Below are positions 33,285 through 44,849 of a stretch of 64,000 bases of DNA, piece after piece (the stretch's first letter is position 1; every line of letters begins with the position of its first letter). The position numbers and the translations under genes were made by a program. The notes under the pieces are model-generated. The model had not been told where the DNA came from. It saw nothing but the letters and a program-made list of their open reading frames with translations, and searched no databases. Source of the DNA: Chaetoderma sp. LZ-2023a (taxonomy: Eukaryota > Mollusca > Caudofoveata > Chaetodermatida > Chaetodermatidae); the NCBI GenBank assembly GCA_034401795.1, contig JAVVLW010001513.1, positions 1 through 64,000 on the forward strand, in the 5' to 3' direction.

Positions 33285-35731
33285 ACATAAATTGTTCTTG
33301 TTTTCTTTAGATCGTCAGCACTTTTACCTGGCGACACGTTTTCTACAGTGGACGTGCTATGTAACGAATCAGACAGCTTTCGCACAATCCCAGCCAGCCG
33401 CTGATCATTTGAACTGGGAATATTATCACTAACACTAATTGCTGATGGTGGAATCTGCAAGATGGGAGAGCTGATAGATCCAAATGTTCCAATTCTAAAC
33501 TGACCATATCTCGGTGGCGAGGCATTAGAGAGGGCAGCCATTAATTCTGGCATTTTTACGGGTGTACTGGGCTTTGCAATGCTCACATTGTTCGGAAGAT
33601 ATGAATTCAGCGGCTTTTCATGTTGTTCCTTCGTTGTTATAGATGGAGACAAGCCTGAAGCAGCTGGTCGAAAGATGTATGGTTTCCCGTCTACGTCACT
33701 GACAATCAACTGTGAACCTTCTTTGACCACGGATTGTTCGCTTGATGGCATTGTGAGAGAAAGAGGAGGAGTGACAATAACTTTTCTGCTTTGGTAAGAT
33801 GTAGATGGCACAACAGGTAATTTTTCGGTAACTTTGGTCGCAATCTGATCAGCCTGAATAGTTTGCATATCGGACCCTGCCATGTAGTGTTCCTGCAAAA
33901 GTGGATCAGTATAAACCATAAACTGATTTGCTGTATCAATTTGAGATGTAGGCGAGCTAGCTGTCTCATCATCCGCATTCTTAAACAATGATTTTGATGA
34001 CAGCAAAGCGTTGTCAAGTATGGTGACGTCACGTGCTGCTATATCAGAGATATCTGTTGCGCTTGATGGTGGTGCAATCTGAGATTTTTGTAATGTGTAG
34101 CTTGCTTCAGTTCCATCCTTCTTTTTATGTATCACAACAATTGTCTTCCCAGTTAGAAGTGAATCTAGAATAGGTCGCTTACTAGCAGATGCCTGTAGCA
34201 GAGCACGGACACTCTTTGCAGTGTCTTCTTCACTTTCCTCATCTTCTTCGTCTTCATCCTCCTCCTCCTCCTCCTCCTCATCATCATCATCATCATCATC
34301 ATCGCTATCATGTCTATCCTTAATGTCCATTATATTATTACGCACATTACTGACAGTATCTTTAGTTTTATCACAGAAAATATTAGTATCAAAATTAATG
34401 AAGTTTTCTTCCACTGTATGCGGCGTCAATGGCACAATAAATGCGGTTTCATGCTTGGCTGATTCACATGAACTACCTCCACTATATGTCTGATTGTTCT
34501 TCTCATTTGAATCCCCAACTCTGTCCTCCGGAGAAGATAACGGAACAGAGCTGGGGTTTAACACACTGTTATTACTATCTGTACACTTATTTAAGTTTAT
34601 TGAACAAGACACGTTGGCATTTTCTGGTGGTACAACTACACAGTTATCATTCGCAGATTTAGATAAACACTCTGAATTATCATCAATTGTCTGAACACTG
34701 TTTTTGTTTTCGGAGTTCGACAACGTATCAACGCTGTTTCTACCTAAGTGGGCTACATACCGATGTAACTGGTCAGCTGCTTCTGATATAGAACTTGGAG
34801 GATCGCCTAAAGTCTGGCCACATAAAGTAGAGCACACATTTGTATTCACTTCAGAATTAACATCTTTATTATCACCATCATCTGAAGTATGAAGATGAGC
34901 CTCAGAAATCTGATGTCCAGAACACGTCTTCAAATCCGGGTCCTTAACCAAACAAGCTGCATTTTCGTCTGATGAAAGCGACGCTAATTCCGGAACCTCC
35001 TGTCGTCTGTTAGCATTTTCATCAACATCACATATACGATTCTTGCATGATAGCCGTTGTTTATCAGGACAGTCAAACACAGGTGATAAACTTTCCTCAG
35101 ATGTATTCATCTCTTCCTCAGAACTTACACTCTCACCAATTCCAGAATCGTAAATCCGATAACTACACTCCGGTGAGTGCAAGTGTTCTATTTTTGCTGA
35201 TACTCCGGTATCTGGCGATGTCCCATCTTTCGACACACATTTAAAATTGTATCTCGAATGTCCATAATTATGTTCCTCCAGCATTTTGTTGAGATCATTT
35301 CGCCGAACGTGTGACAAGAGTTTATTTGCACAGTCTCTGATGGAATGAAGGTGTATCAGAGGATCCGTGTTATTATTTACAGTATTCACATTCACACCCA
35401 TGGCCTTGCTAGTAATCTCTATTGTCTCACTTGATGAAGTCTCACCAGAACAATGTTGCTCATGTTGTTCACTGTTTTTTAATAGAGCAAGTGGTGGTGG
35501 TGATGCTGCTGGCAGAGGTGGGGATCTAAGTGGCAGACCAGTGGTCAGGCCTAGTGATAGACCACTACTGCCTGGGGTTACACTATCACTAGTAGTACAA
35601 GTTATTTCCTTTATAGCACTGTTAACAGTTAGTCCAGTAGTTCGGCTATTGTTCAGCTGTTTCAAACTGGCTGCTGTGGCCAGAATATCAAGCGGGTTAA
35701 ACTCAACATGTTTGTTGGTGCTTTCACGCAT
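31332..35731 (-). CDS. Large coding exon of an unidentified Ser-rich nuclear-type protein
   Basis: 1466 codons plus two bases, open from ATG 35731 (an in-frame TGA lies about 33 bases upstream) to the GTTAGT donor. Residue landmarks: an N-terminal hydrophobic motif FNPLDILATAASLKQL (10-26); an acidic run of Asp then Glu (about 473-503); an 18-Gln tract (about 817-834) encoded mainly by CAA; basic clusters LPRKRAYTV, GKQRKRPKKG and LGKRKLRT (about 870-985); and an ordered-looking block WIVTVTMYWNDLPAVM to STLIISKDEAKTLIGFYVDP (about 1276-1375). The rest is Ser/Asn/Thr-rich and probably disordered. No enzyme motif, zinc finger, signal peptide or membrane helix is visible. Such composition suits a transcription or chromatin co-regulator, but that is inference. 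With the exon at 2250-1080 the protein would be 1856 residues. I could not name the family. Confidence 0.85.
33230..33283 (-). repeat. CAA/CAG repeat encoding 18 glutamines
   Basis: In-frame trinucleotide run inside the large exon: two CAG near the end, the rest CAA. Likely length-polymorphic. Confidence 0.95.
34250..34312 (-). repeat. GAT/GAG repeats encoding the acidic run
   Basis: Plus strand reads CTCCTCCTC then CATCATCAT; on the coding strand this gives consecutive Asp then Glu codons. A second simple repeat in the same exon. Confidence 0.9.
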
Positions 35732-35858
35732 GACTGATGACTGGCCACTATGAGCTTGCTGTCACAGCCAGAATGGACAAGGCTCTAGCTGGGTGCCATT
35801 CTCACTCAACTGTTGTGCTCAACAAATGCATTGTTATCCATCCAGTAGAACTACCATA
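35732..35858 (-). other. 5' UTR part of the large exon
   Basis: Starts after the acceptor at 35859-35860 and runs to the ATG. It contains an earlier ATG at about 35833, and a TGA in frame with the main ORF. At least one upstream non-coding exon is therefore expected outside or further right in the window. Confidence 0.6.
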
Positions 35859-35875
35859 CTGCAATGACAAAAAAG
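35859..35875 (-). other. 3' splice site before the large exon
   Basis: Minus strand CCTTTTTTGTCATTGCAG precedes TATGGTAG: a strong pyrimidine tract and CAG. Confidence 0.75.
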
Positions 35876-36625
35876 GACAAAACAAAGATTAGTGACAAAG
35901 CCTAGATATAATGGAATGTGTCCATAGTGCTTAAGTTTACCAGTTATATAAGATGGTATTGTACATTGTAGTGTGCTCCTTCAGGCGTGAGTCTAGACCC
36001 TAGCATTTGGGAACTAGCAAATAAACGCCTTAAAGATTACAAGGCACAATTTTAGTGTGCGTGCATGAGCGCGAAGTGAAGAAACAAAATTAAAAATCAT
36101 GTTAAACAATTGAAAAATTTTCAATAGATGGAAACCAAGTGACACACTACAGTTCAGGTTGGGATATGCAGCTTTGTCAGAAATATCAAATATGTGTCAG
36201 ACAGACAGGACAGACTACCAGTTGTGAGTCGCAATTAACAGTTGGTATTTTCTAATATGAAATTTCCATTTGCATGCACGCAGTTAAGATATTCAACAGG
36301 CTATTCCTTACATCATAGACACGTGAGATTGTTTTTGAAAATATATCCTCGGAATGTCTGTCTTGATTAGCGGGGTAAATATTCTAAAATTATCTTTTTG
36401 TTCTCAAGCCCACAACAGACGTAGTTTTCACTTGTGTGTTAAAGGATTAATCCCAAATCCTGCTCTCATTCTAGTTTCAATTGTGTGATACATCAAAGAT
36501 TAATTAATCCTTTCAGTACTACGCATTGAAATATTCCAAATGTTTTAAAATTAGACACGAGAAATATTTTGCGGATTATTTTGACATCGTAAATGTCAAT
36601 TGGATGGCATTTGTTGTTGCTGCAA
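35876..36625. other. Upstream intron or flank, mostly nothing recognised
   Basis: A very faint PAL-A relic (AAATTTCCATTTGCATGCA, GATTGTTTTTGAAAATATAT) lies at about 36230-36420. No exon recognised. Confidence 0.4.
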
Positions 36626-36819
36626 TTAACCCTTTCACTGACGAATTGCCCAATCTCATTTTCAAGACCACCATACTGTAAGTGTTGAATATTTTGAAAT
36701 TAATTTGACCGGAAGCCATTGCTGCAGCCAAATTAATTTCAAAATATTGAACAGAATAAATTTTAAATCATAAAGAATATATATTTACTTTTTCAGGGAT
36801 TTGTCGGTGAAAGGCTTAA
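36626..36819. repeat. PAL-C hairpin MITE, full-length
   Basis: Terminal repeats TTAACCCTTTCACTGACGAA and TTGTCGGTGAAAGGCTTAA are inverted to each other. The central hairpin is TTGAATATTTTGAAATTAAT with complement ATTAATTTCAAAATATTGAA. Best copy for defining PAL-C ends. Confidence 0.9.
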
Positions 36820-37024
36820 GCAGGACTCGATGAAATTAATTTCAAAACAGTCATTAAAATATTTAATGCATCTCACATTGACAAGTCGGTAATTGTAATG
36901 TTGAGAAGTAATGTGTGTGTCTAACACTAAAACATATGTGCGTGCAGAACAGATTCCATTAACATATACATATAATTCCTGATTAATATACGGACTAGTT
37001 TTCACATTCAATGGTAGATTATCA

Positions 37025-37215
37025 TAAGCCCCTCAACGGTCAAGCGGGACAAAACTGGCCTCTGCTTAGGTCTCAAGGATTGTCCATTTACCAGTTAAGA
37101 AAAGACAGTTACTCAAGCAGCAAATTTTCAAAAAATCATCTCTTGACCTGTAAATGGACATTCCCTAAACAATGATCCAAATTTTTTCTAGAAATCTTAA
37201 ACATTAAAGGGTTAA
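37025..37215. repeat. Degraded PAL-A copy
   Basis: Retains GTCCATTTACCAGTTAAGAA, CAGCAAATTTTCAAAA, CTTGACCTGTAAATGGACAT and the closing ACATTAAAGGGTTAA. Confidence 0.65.
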
Positions 37216-38203
37216 CCCAATTTTAAGTTGCCTAGACTAAATGATGTATTTATTGAATCTCCTGATCAATATTTATCACACACTCGTTATTAGCCGTGTT
37301 GCTTTTTTCATATGGAAGAGTCCATAGGAAAATAGCAGTATTACATAGGCCTATACTGGCAACCAGTATGGGAAAGAGACCAACTGGAGGAGAGACCAAC
37401 GAGAGGAAAGAGAATATATCATGAGAATATATCATTAGTGAGACAATGTTAAGAAATGGAACGGAAAAGACCCACAAGACTGCTACAGGTGGCTGTAATA
37501 GAGGTGTGGAGGGCCATTGCAGACAACCACCTACGAGGAGAAACAATGAATGATCTTAGATGATGTATTTATTTTATTGCACCCACCATAGACAAACAAT
37601 CTATTTATTTCCCCTTGCCTACCATAGATTATCTTTCTACTTATTAACACATTGTTGGACAGTTGGACCATTCTCAAGAAGAAAATCAATGACATGTGAA
37701 TACTGATCTTCTGAAATGGTCATTTGCAGACAAAGTACATATTGAACTGATTAAAAATGTGTATATGTCTTACAAATTTAACCAATGAATAATTAATGTT
37801 TGCAAGAAAAGTGCATTTTAGATAATCCAAGCTAGCCACTTATTAGCCTCACCCATACAGTGAAGAAGGTATTGCCATTCATGCGTGTCTGCATGTGTCA
37901 GTGTGTGCACGCGTAGTAGCTTTGTATCTCAGATACAGATGCGATATGGCTCAAAAGTTTATAAAAGGATTTCCAGACATTGGCCGTGATCCAGATAAGA
38001 GAACCCGGATCTGGATCGGATCAAATTCTGGATTTAGGATATCTCGGAAACTGCTGGTCTGATTTGGTTTAAATTTTAACACAAAGTGAGTGAGTGACCA
38101 TACACTGGGATTCCAGAAATCTGGATGTCATTAGGGCAAAAAAAAAATTTGAAAATCTGCAAACTTGTCATAATGCAACAAAAAATAAATGACAAGGGCT
38201 TGC
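37216..38203. other. Nothing recognised
   Basis: No exon-like frame; contains a modest GATCCGG-rich stretch near 38.0 kb. Confidence 0.4.
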
Positions 38204-38588
38204 AATGGACCGGTCCAGTTTTAGATATGCCCCGCCCACCTCTAGATAAGCTCCACCCACACTTCGGCCCGTTAGGATTGATCGATCCCCGATAGCCCTA
38301 AATATTAATTTCCTGAAAACTATACAGGTAAGCTGTTGAATATTTTATAACTAATTTGACTGGGTGCTGTTGCTGCTTATGGCAGCAACAGCGCCCAGTC
38401 AAATTAGTTTCAAAATATTCAACAGAATAGTTATTAAATAGTAAATACATACAATTCATACAACAACGCATAGTCAGTCTTCAAATATGCATTCATGATG
38501 TACTTATCTACGTCATTCATTATGATGTCATTCTACAAGACACATAATTGATTATGACGGCATAGGATGGATGGATAAAGGTCTATTT
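38204..38588 (+). mobile_element. PAL-D element, copy 2
   Basis: Collinear with 11659-12036: GCCCCGCCCACCTC, ATTGATCGATCCCC, GTAAGCTGTTGAATATTTTA, a nearly perfect PAL-C hairpin, TACATACAATTCATACAACA and ATGATGTCATTCTA, ending AAAGGTCTATTT. The TTAA border is not kept here. Confidence 0.85.
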
Positions 38589-38694
38589 CTTCTCCCATTG
38601 TTCAGAATAAGTTACAAGACTCTTCAGGTGTACATGTGCATTATAAACAACTAAGGGGAAGACATTAAGATAAAACTACTTTTCCCACTCACTT

Positions 38695-38892
38695 CATTTA
38701 ACAGTCAAGCAAATCTAAATACTGGCTTATTGAATGTCCATTTGCTAGCCAAGTGTGGTGTATGTTTGCAGATGTATCGCTAAAATGGCTGGATGATTAT
38801 AGAGCCAGTCATTCCATTATCAAAAGTAAGTGTAATTCCTTTTGCCTTGGCTGCAGACATTTTTCAAGGCCATGCCTGGTGTCATGTTAATT
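38695..38892. repeat. Degraded PAL-A copy
   Basis: AATGTCCATTTGCTAGCCAA and ATAGAGCCAGTCATTCCATT survive. Confidence 0.55.
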
Positions 38893-39729
38893 CGGTTATA
38901 AGGCTAATCCGAAATAAAACTGAAGTGTGCGGCTTTGAAGTTAAATTGTTGTGTTTATGCTAAGGCCATTTAAAGTGGAGTAAAGCACATTTGAAACATT
39001 GGGATGATAAAGGAACTAGCAAACAAAGGGGTGATGTGGCTATTAGCGTTTATTGTGAGCACATAAAAGATTTATGCCTGAGTGACTACTTCCATTCAGT
39101 TAATCTGCCAATTTCTTAATCTAGCTAATCCCACAGAGGTAGACTACTGACATGACTGGAGTAACTTGTTGAAACTTATAAATGCAATCAATACATCAGC
39201 CCTACTCTGCAGTAAGTCTCTAATGTGAACATCGCTTAAGTTTGAATTTGTAAATTTAAGTCATGGTATAATTTAATACAATATAATATGCCCGTCAGAT
39301 GATGAATAGTTAAGTCACAAATTTCTCGGGAAGAAGTTGCTGATGATGCTGCCTAAGGCAATAGCTTCAAGCCAAATAGCATTCAAAATATTCTAAATTT
39401 TATATCATAAATAGTTTTTTCACCTGTATGGCTAACATGGCGAGGTGATTATGTTCAAAGGATCAAACAGCTTTGAATGCAGGCTCACACAATGCGCTTT
39501 GCTATATAGCTGGTAAATGATGTCTAACTTCAGGGTGGGTGTGGGGTTGGGGGAACATTACCCATTATATTACTGTAACTTAGCCTCTACCTATTATAAT
39601 CATACAAATAGTAATTTCTATTAAATTGTTCAATCCATGGTTACAGTTATTCGTATTACTTCTCCAGTGGGTCAGGCAGATAACCAAGAATGTCTTTGGA
39701 CACATACAAACGTACTTTGCAAGTATCCG
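38893..39729. other. Nothing recognised apart from a PAL-C relic
   Basis: About 39340-39405 holds GATGCTGCCTAAGGCAATAG and ATTCAAAATATTCTA, a worn PAL-C right arm. Confidence 0.4.
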
Positions 39730-39870
39730 TTAACCCTTACCATTCTTACATGATCAACATAACAGCAACATCGTCCAGAAAAATTGTAGAAAAATGTACA
39801 CCAGTTTCTTTGCTATTGATGCAGTAAAAGTTAGAACATTTACATCATAGTGCTAACTGCTAAGCGTTAA
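39730..39870. repeat. PAL-B, left arm lost
   Basis: TTAACCCTTACCATTCTTAC, then directly AACAGCAACATCGTCCA and AAAATGTACACCAGTTTCTT, closing CTAAGCGTTAA, whose TTAA opens the next PAL-A. Confidence 0.8.
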
Positions 39871-40088
39871 CCCTTTAATTGTCAAATTTGGTTCAAAAAA
39901 TAATTTTCTTATTGAATGTCCATTTACAGGCCAAGAAGACACTTTTTGAAATTTTATCAATAGAATGGCTCAGTTATCGAGCCAGTTATTCCACTGATAA
40001 ATTTTGAAAAAATTGTATTTTCTTGACTTGTAAATACACGTTCCAAAAGACCATAGCTCACACACAGGTAGCACCATTGAAGCGTTAA
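39867..40088. repeat. PAL-A copy sharing TTAA with the preceding PAL-B
   Basis: TTAACCCTTTAATTGTCAAA to TTGAAGCGTTAA; the hairpin tip has lost the repeated GACTG. Confidence 0.85.
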
Positions 40089-40384
40089 ATTACACTTCTG
40101 ATGATATTGTTGATTTAAACCATTACAGACCAGAAAGGCTATTATTTATGTTGTGATGAATATTCTGCTGAAACAGTTCTAAGCTAAGGGAAAGGTCTAG
40201 CTGCCTCAAGGCAGAATTAATCACTTCTTCCCTAGGCAGCTTCAGTCCCCTAATGCGTAGAATATATTGGGCCTTTGTGTCAACTTAACCAATTGATATT
40301 CATTCCACAATCAATGTAAAATCCATAAAATCTACCATACCCATTCCAAAAACAGGTGTGCTAAATTCATTCAAATTTAGGTAC

Positions 40385-40465
40385 ACAAATATATTTTGAA
40401 ATTAATTTGGTGGGAAGGCACTGCTGCCTAAGATGGTAGTGATGTTCAGTCAAATCCAGTGATGA
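40385..40465. repeat. PAL-C relic
   Basis: ATATATTTTGAAATTAATTT and GGCACTGCTGCCTAAGATGG survive; the second arm is short. Confidence 0.55.
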
Positions 40466-40710
40466 AGTCTAAGCAGGGGCCCGGTAGCCCATGGCTATTA
40501 GATTTTAGGCTGGGCTACCACAATTTCAAACTCCTAAATTAGTATATCCTGAGTTTTTAAATCTGAGATACTGTGCATCTTAATTAAGCGATTGGGCCCT
40601 TAAAAATTGACTGGGCCCCTAAAGTTTTGATCTATCGTTAAAAAGCTAAACCTTTGCAATCATTTTCAAAATAATCAAAAGCTTTACTGTATATATAACT
40701 GCCTACCCTT

Positions 40711-40894
40711 TTAACCATCACATTCCAATTCCTTTTGATGTAAGGAATATTCTGTTGATTAATTTGAAACAAATTTGACCGGGAGCTGTTGCTGCCTATG
40801 ACAGCAACAGGTCCAGGCGAATTAGTTTCAAAATATCCAACAGCTTTTCTGTACAGTTGTCTTGCATTTGAAATATTGGTATTTGAAGGGTTAA
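40711..40894. repeat. PAL-C hairpin MITE
   Basis: GGAGCTGTTGCTGCCTATGA with CAGCAACAGGTCCAGGCGAA; closes TTTGAAGGGTTAA. Confidence 0.8.
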
Positions 40895-41005
40895 AGAGAT
40901 AAACAGAGATGCAAGGACGCTCTTTAAATAGTTAATCTAAAATGAAATGGTTATGTTTCAGTTCAATTCAAAGTATTTGGATTATTAGTGGTGCCGGGGT
41001 GCGTG

Positions 41006-41018
41006 GGGGGGGGGGGCG
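41006..41018. repeat. G-rich homopolymer run
   Basis: About 13 G followed by CGGCGGGCGGG. Confidence 0.85.
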
Positions 41019-41379
41019 GCGGGCGGGATTCCTTGTGCCTATAAACTTCAAGAAAATCAGTGGCAGAAAATACCACGGACCCATTTGAAATCATCCAGTG
41101 AATTAGCCTATTTTGGGATTTGATTAGCCACCAGCCAGTATGGACTTGACCAATAAACCTCTCAATTTAATCCATTATGATCCTGCTCAGCTGGACCATA
41201 AAGCTAATAGTCAAATATGATAATGGCCAGCAGGCCAGGTAAGAAATAGAAAATTGGATAGAATTAGATGGGTCATCATGGTTTAGCAGGAACCGGGGAC
41301 TGAGCCACCAACCTTTGAATTAACCAGAATTAGCCTATTTGGGAATTTTATTAGAGAACAATGAGAATTATTCTGTACA

Positions 41380-41580
41380 AGAGGCCCTGCTGTATGACAC
41401 TCACCTGGACCATTTGCATTTAAATAGATATGGATAATTTTAGGAAAATACAGGATGAGCACCCAAAAATTTACTAATCAAAATTCTTGTTTGACATGTT
41501 GAAGTCTCATGCCGTAGAATCATTCCACCCAAGTTTTGTTGAATTCGGGTCATGATCTAGGCGAGCTAAAAACTGTAACC
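41380..41580 (+). repeat. Short 'GAGGCCC...GCGAGCTAAAAAC' element
   Basis: Starts AAGAGGCCCTGCTGTATGAC and CTCACCTGGACCATTTGC, ends GGCGAGCTAAAAAC; only one internal unit, so a strongly shortened member of the family at 27925. Confidence 0.65.
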
Positions 41581-41983
41581 ACACCATAATAAGCATACCC
41601 TTGATGCAAATCAGCCCTAAAATAATCACAGTTCAAACCCAGTAAAAATGTCAAAATTTTCAAATTCTATTTCTTTATTGTACAAACTAGATGTAATCAT
41701 CGCATAAAATGAATCTGTGCAATTTTAATCAAATCTGATAAACCCATGTTCATTAAATTAGTAAATTGTCATTTTAAAAAAGCAAGCATGCTGCTACAGA
41801 ATTCTTGTCAAGAATGGCTGATATGGTTGATGGTTTGTTGGAAGGTTTCTGTTCAATAATTATAAATCATGAGGTTTATGTTACAACTACGTATATGTGT
41901 TCTTTCGTTATTACGCATATATTTATGATGTTTTCAGTTGATATCTTTGAACTAACATTGTCCGTAGAAATTTGAAAAAGCCA
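41581..41983. other. Nothing recognised
   Basis: AT-rich, no repeat or frame recognised. Confidence 0.4.
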
Positions 41984-42194
41984 TTAACCCTTACTACTGA
42001 TGTTATATTTTTAATTTTTCAAATTAAATTAAAAGATGAACTGGTGTACAGTTTTCAACAAATTTGGTGGTAGATGGTGCTGTCGAAGACCAACATCATC
42101 CACCAACATCATCCACCAACATTGTTGGAAAATGTACACCAGTTTCGTTGCTACTGACACAGTAAGGGATAGCATCAGAGAGTGGTAATAGTTA
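41984..42194. repeat. PAL-B hairpin MITE, with local duplication at the tip
   Basis: TTAACCCTTACTACTGATG to GTGGTAATAGTTAA. CCAACATCATCCA is duplicated in the right half of the tip. Confidence 0.9.
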
Positions 42195-43150
42195 AATCTC
42201 TTTCTCATTCACCTAGTTACCTGTAGCATTTCACGATATACCGGTATTATCTCGCATACCGGTTTCATAGCTATACAGTTAGTCATATCGATATGATTTT
42301 ACTGATACCGAAATATCGAGATATAACATAAACCGGTATAACATTCTGTTTAGGCAGATAACCTGCGTTCAATTAGCAAAATTCAATAGTATATCTGTCT
42401 AATGAGATTAACAAAGCAACTGCTCTTCGTATGGGAAAACAGTATTTTACCAGTATTTAGTGACCACACTTAACATTTTCTTAATTGTTGTTTGGAGGCT
42501 AAAGAAATTGATAAATTAACGATTACTGCTATGAAAGTTGGCTACTTATAAGAATGCACTTCTCGCAAACAATAGAATAGAACTTATTTTAATTAATCTC
42601 ATAGGACAGGGGATGGTTAAAAACGTCATATATATTATATAATAATCTTTTCTTGCACTAATATTTTATAATTTTGGCCTGTTGTTTGCTAGAAAATCAT
42701 GTCAAATGAATATTTTGCATCAAAATATTTTATCTCAATTACTACAGCCTGGTTGGTTAGAGATTTCCCGGAATTATACAACTTTGTAGCGACCGCCAAA
42801 TGGCCCAAGAGGGACCGACATTTTTAGAAAACTTCTCAATCCCTGTGTTAGAGCTCTACTCCCTTCTTATGTTGGTGGGTTGCTAGATATCGATCGATAC
42901 AAGCTACTCGAACGGGAGCAAGAGTAGGCCTATGTATTCTCAGCATATGGTGATTTATTTAGTAAATGGTATAATGGCCAAATTATACCACTGTGAGATT
43001 TCCACGATTCCTGGTGGTTTCCTCCCATTACATCATCCTATAAAGCACAGGTTTTCTGGTGTATATATCAATACTTTTTTAGCCAAGAAAATTAGTAAAA
43101 CTTAGGTTTACCTTCATATCCAACGTTTTTGACTCATAACATTGACCTGT
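42195..43150. other. Mostly unassigned; ACCGGTAT-rich patch at the start
   Basis: 42235-42350 has repeated ATACCGGT/ACCGGTAT and ATCGATAT words, similar to 51600-51680; possibly pieces of a hAT-like element. The rest is unremarkable. Confidence 0.4.
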
Positions 43151-43165
43151 GTCAGTAAAATACTG

Positions 43166-43397
43166 TAGGTGGGGCTTAGAATACACCTTCCGTATCCTCT
43201 GCGTGTCGTAAGAGGCGACTAAAGGAGCTAAGGGTGAGGTAACCCTGACAGAAACCTCGAGTGCTGAAGACGGAGGTTCCAGGCCGCACGGCGCACTCTA
43301 ATAAACCATGGATCCACGCACTTAACGCTTATGATCATGTCGATAGTCACTTACAGGACTGGCGGTATGATCAGCAAACGAAAAGAAGAAGAAGAAC
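43166..43397 (+). mobile_element. SINE-like repeat with (GAA)n tail
   Basis: GTGTCGTAAGAGGCGACTAA, a Pol III box-B-like GGTTCCAGGCC, and the tail GGTATGATCAGCAAACGAAA followed by AGAAGAAGAAGAA. The tail is nearly the same as the 3' end of the LINE fragment at 46112-46482, as expected if that LINE family mobilises it. No convincing A box or target duplication was found. Alternatively it is a LINE 3' UTR. Confidence 0.6.
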
Positions 43398-43531
43398 TGT
43401 TCCCAAAGTCTTATTAGGCAACTTTAGGTGTTGAACATTACATACAGATTTAGGCGACAAGATTAGGAATTTTGTGTTCATGACCGTGGTTTATTTGTAC
43501 AGAGAGAATTAGCTCTTGATTGTGAACCGCT

Positions 43532-44557
43532 ATGGCAAGACGAAGGTTAAGTGATCGTGTGAAATGGCAAATCATAGGCATGCATACCACTGGTATGTCA
43601 TGCAGAGAGACTGGCAGACAGCTGAACATTAACCATACTGTAATCAGTCGTTTGATTGCAAAACATGGGCAAACTAACGAGGTGAAGGACAGGCCTAAAT
43701 CTGGAAGACCGAAGAAGACTACTGCCCGTGATGATCGAGCCCTAGTACGCCTTGTTAGGAGATCTCCATTCACCAACAGCAGAGTGCTCAGCCAGCAATG
43801 GGAAACGCGCAATAGAGTGTCAATGTCTACCGTCAAAAGGAGACTGTATGCTGCTGGCATGAAAGCTAGGAGACCTGTCAGACGTCCTCTCCTCACTGCA
43901 CACCACAAAGAGGAGCGTCTGAGGTGGTGCAACGAAAGAAGACACTGGAACATGAGATCCTGGAGACGGGTACACTGGTCCGATGAAAGTCGGTTCCTGC
44001 TTCATGCCACAGATGGTCGAACTCGTGTATGGAGGTCCAGACGCACGGCGTACGACCAACGTAACATCATGGAAGAAGTTCCATTTGGTGGAGGTTCCGT
44101 TATGATATGGGGGTGCATCTCATTTGATTGTAAGCTGGATCTGTTGACTGTACCTGGAACACTAAATGGACAAAGATATCAAGATTCCATACTGGATAGA
44201 GTTGTGGTCCCTCATTTTGTAAATCATGCACCTGGAACCCACCCTATATTCATGGATGACAACGCCCGACCACATCGTGCTAGAGCTGTGCATGAATACC
44301 TCCGCCAGAATGCCATCGAAACCCTACCATGGCCAGCAAGGAGCCCTGACATGAACCATATTGAGCATATCTGGGACATTCTGGGAAACATGGTGAGAAG
44401 GAGGGATCCTCCTGTGCAGAACCTACAGGAATTAACAGACGCACTCCATCTTGAATGGCAACGAATACCACAATGGCGTATCAGTCGGTTGGTGACCAGC
44501 ATGAGACGTCGTGTCCAGGCCGTCATCCAGGCACAAGGTGGATATACCCGGTATTAA
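43532..44557 (+). CDS. Tc1-like transposase, full-length, DD34E
   Basis: 341 codons without interruption. The N-terminal helix-turn-helix region (about 1-50, SCRETGRQLNINHTVISRLI) precedes a GRPKKTT hook (about 58-64) and a second helical domain (to ~115). The catalytic triad is visible: Asp in VHWSDESRF, Asp in FMDDNARPHRA, and Glu in SPDMNHIEHIWD, with 34 residues between the second Asp and the Glu. MIWGCIS and GGSVM fit the family. The product would cut and paste the element at TA. All key residues are present, suggesting recent activity. The right terminal repeat (GGTGGTGCTTAACTTTTGCA, then CAGGTGTA) is at about 44850-44881. No matching left repeat was found between the SINE-like repeat and the gene, so this copy may be immobile while still able to supply protein. 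Confidence 0.95.
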   Translation: MARRRLSDRVKWQIIGMHTTGMSCRETGRQLNINHTVISRLIAKHGQTNEVKDRPKSGRPKKTTARDDRALVRLVRRSPFTNSRVLSQQWETRNRVSMSTVKRRLYAAGMKARRPVRRPLLTAHHKEERLRWCNERRHWNMRSWRRVHWSDESRFLLHATDGRTRVWRSRRTAYDQRNIMEEVPFGGGSVMIWGCISFDCKLDLLTVPGTLNGQRYQDSILDRVVVPHFVNHAPGTHPIFMDDNARPHRARAVHEYLRQNAIETLPWPARSPDMNHIEHIWDILGNMVRRRDPPVQNLQELTDALHLEWQRIPQWRISRLVTSMRRRVQAVIQAQGGYTRY

Positions 44558-44849
44558 TAATGACAGTCTCAAACTCGTGCACAGATGTTAAACTTCGTTT
44601 TCAGACACCATTAATGACAATCTAGCCACGTGTGTCAACTGTAGGGCAATAGTTGTCAGTTGTGTCAACGTAACCATATTCAGGCCTCGTTTTCAAGTTC
44701 AAACAAAAACATACAGTGTTTCCCCACCATCATAATCAGCATTCCTCTAGTTGCATTATTACCTCTTGCACTAAGATGGATGGGTACATAAATGTTTATG
44801 CTATTGCTTTCTTCATAGCACATGAATATACCCTCGCATGTGCGTAAAA

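Noticed and set aside
43398..43531. Left terminal repeat of the Tc1-like element
   Set aside because: Searched by eye for TACACCTGTGCAAAAG and near variants; none found.
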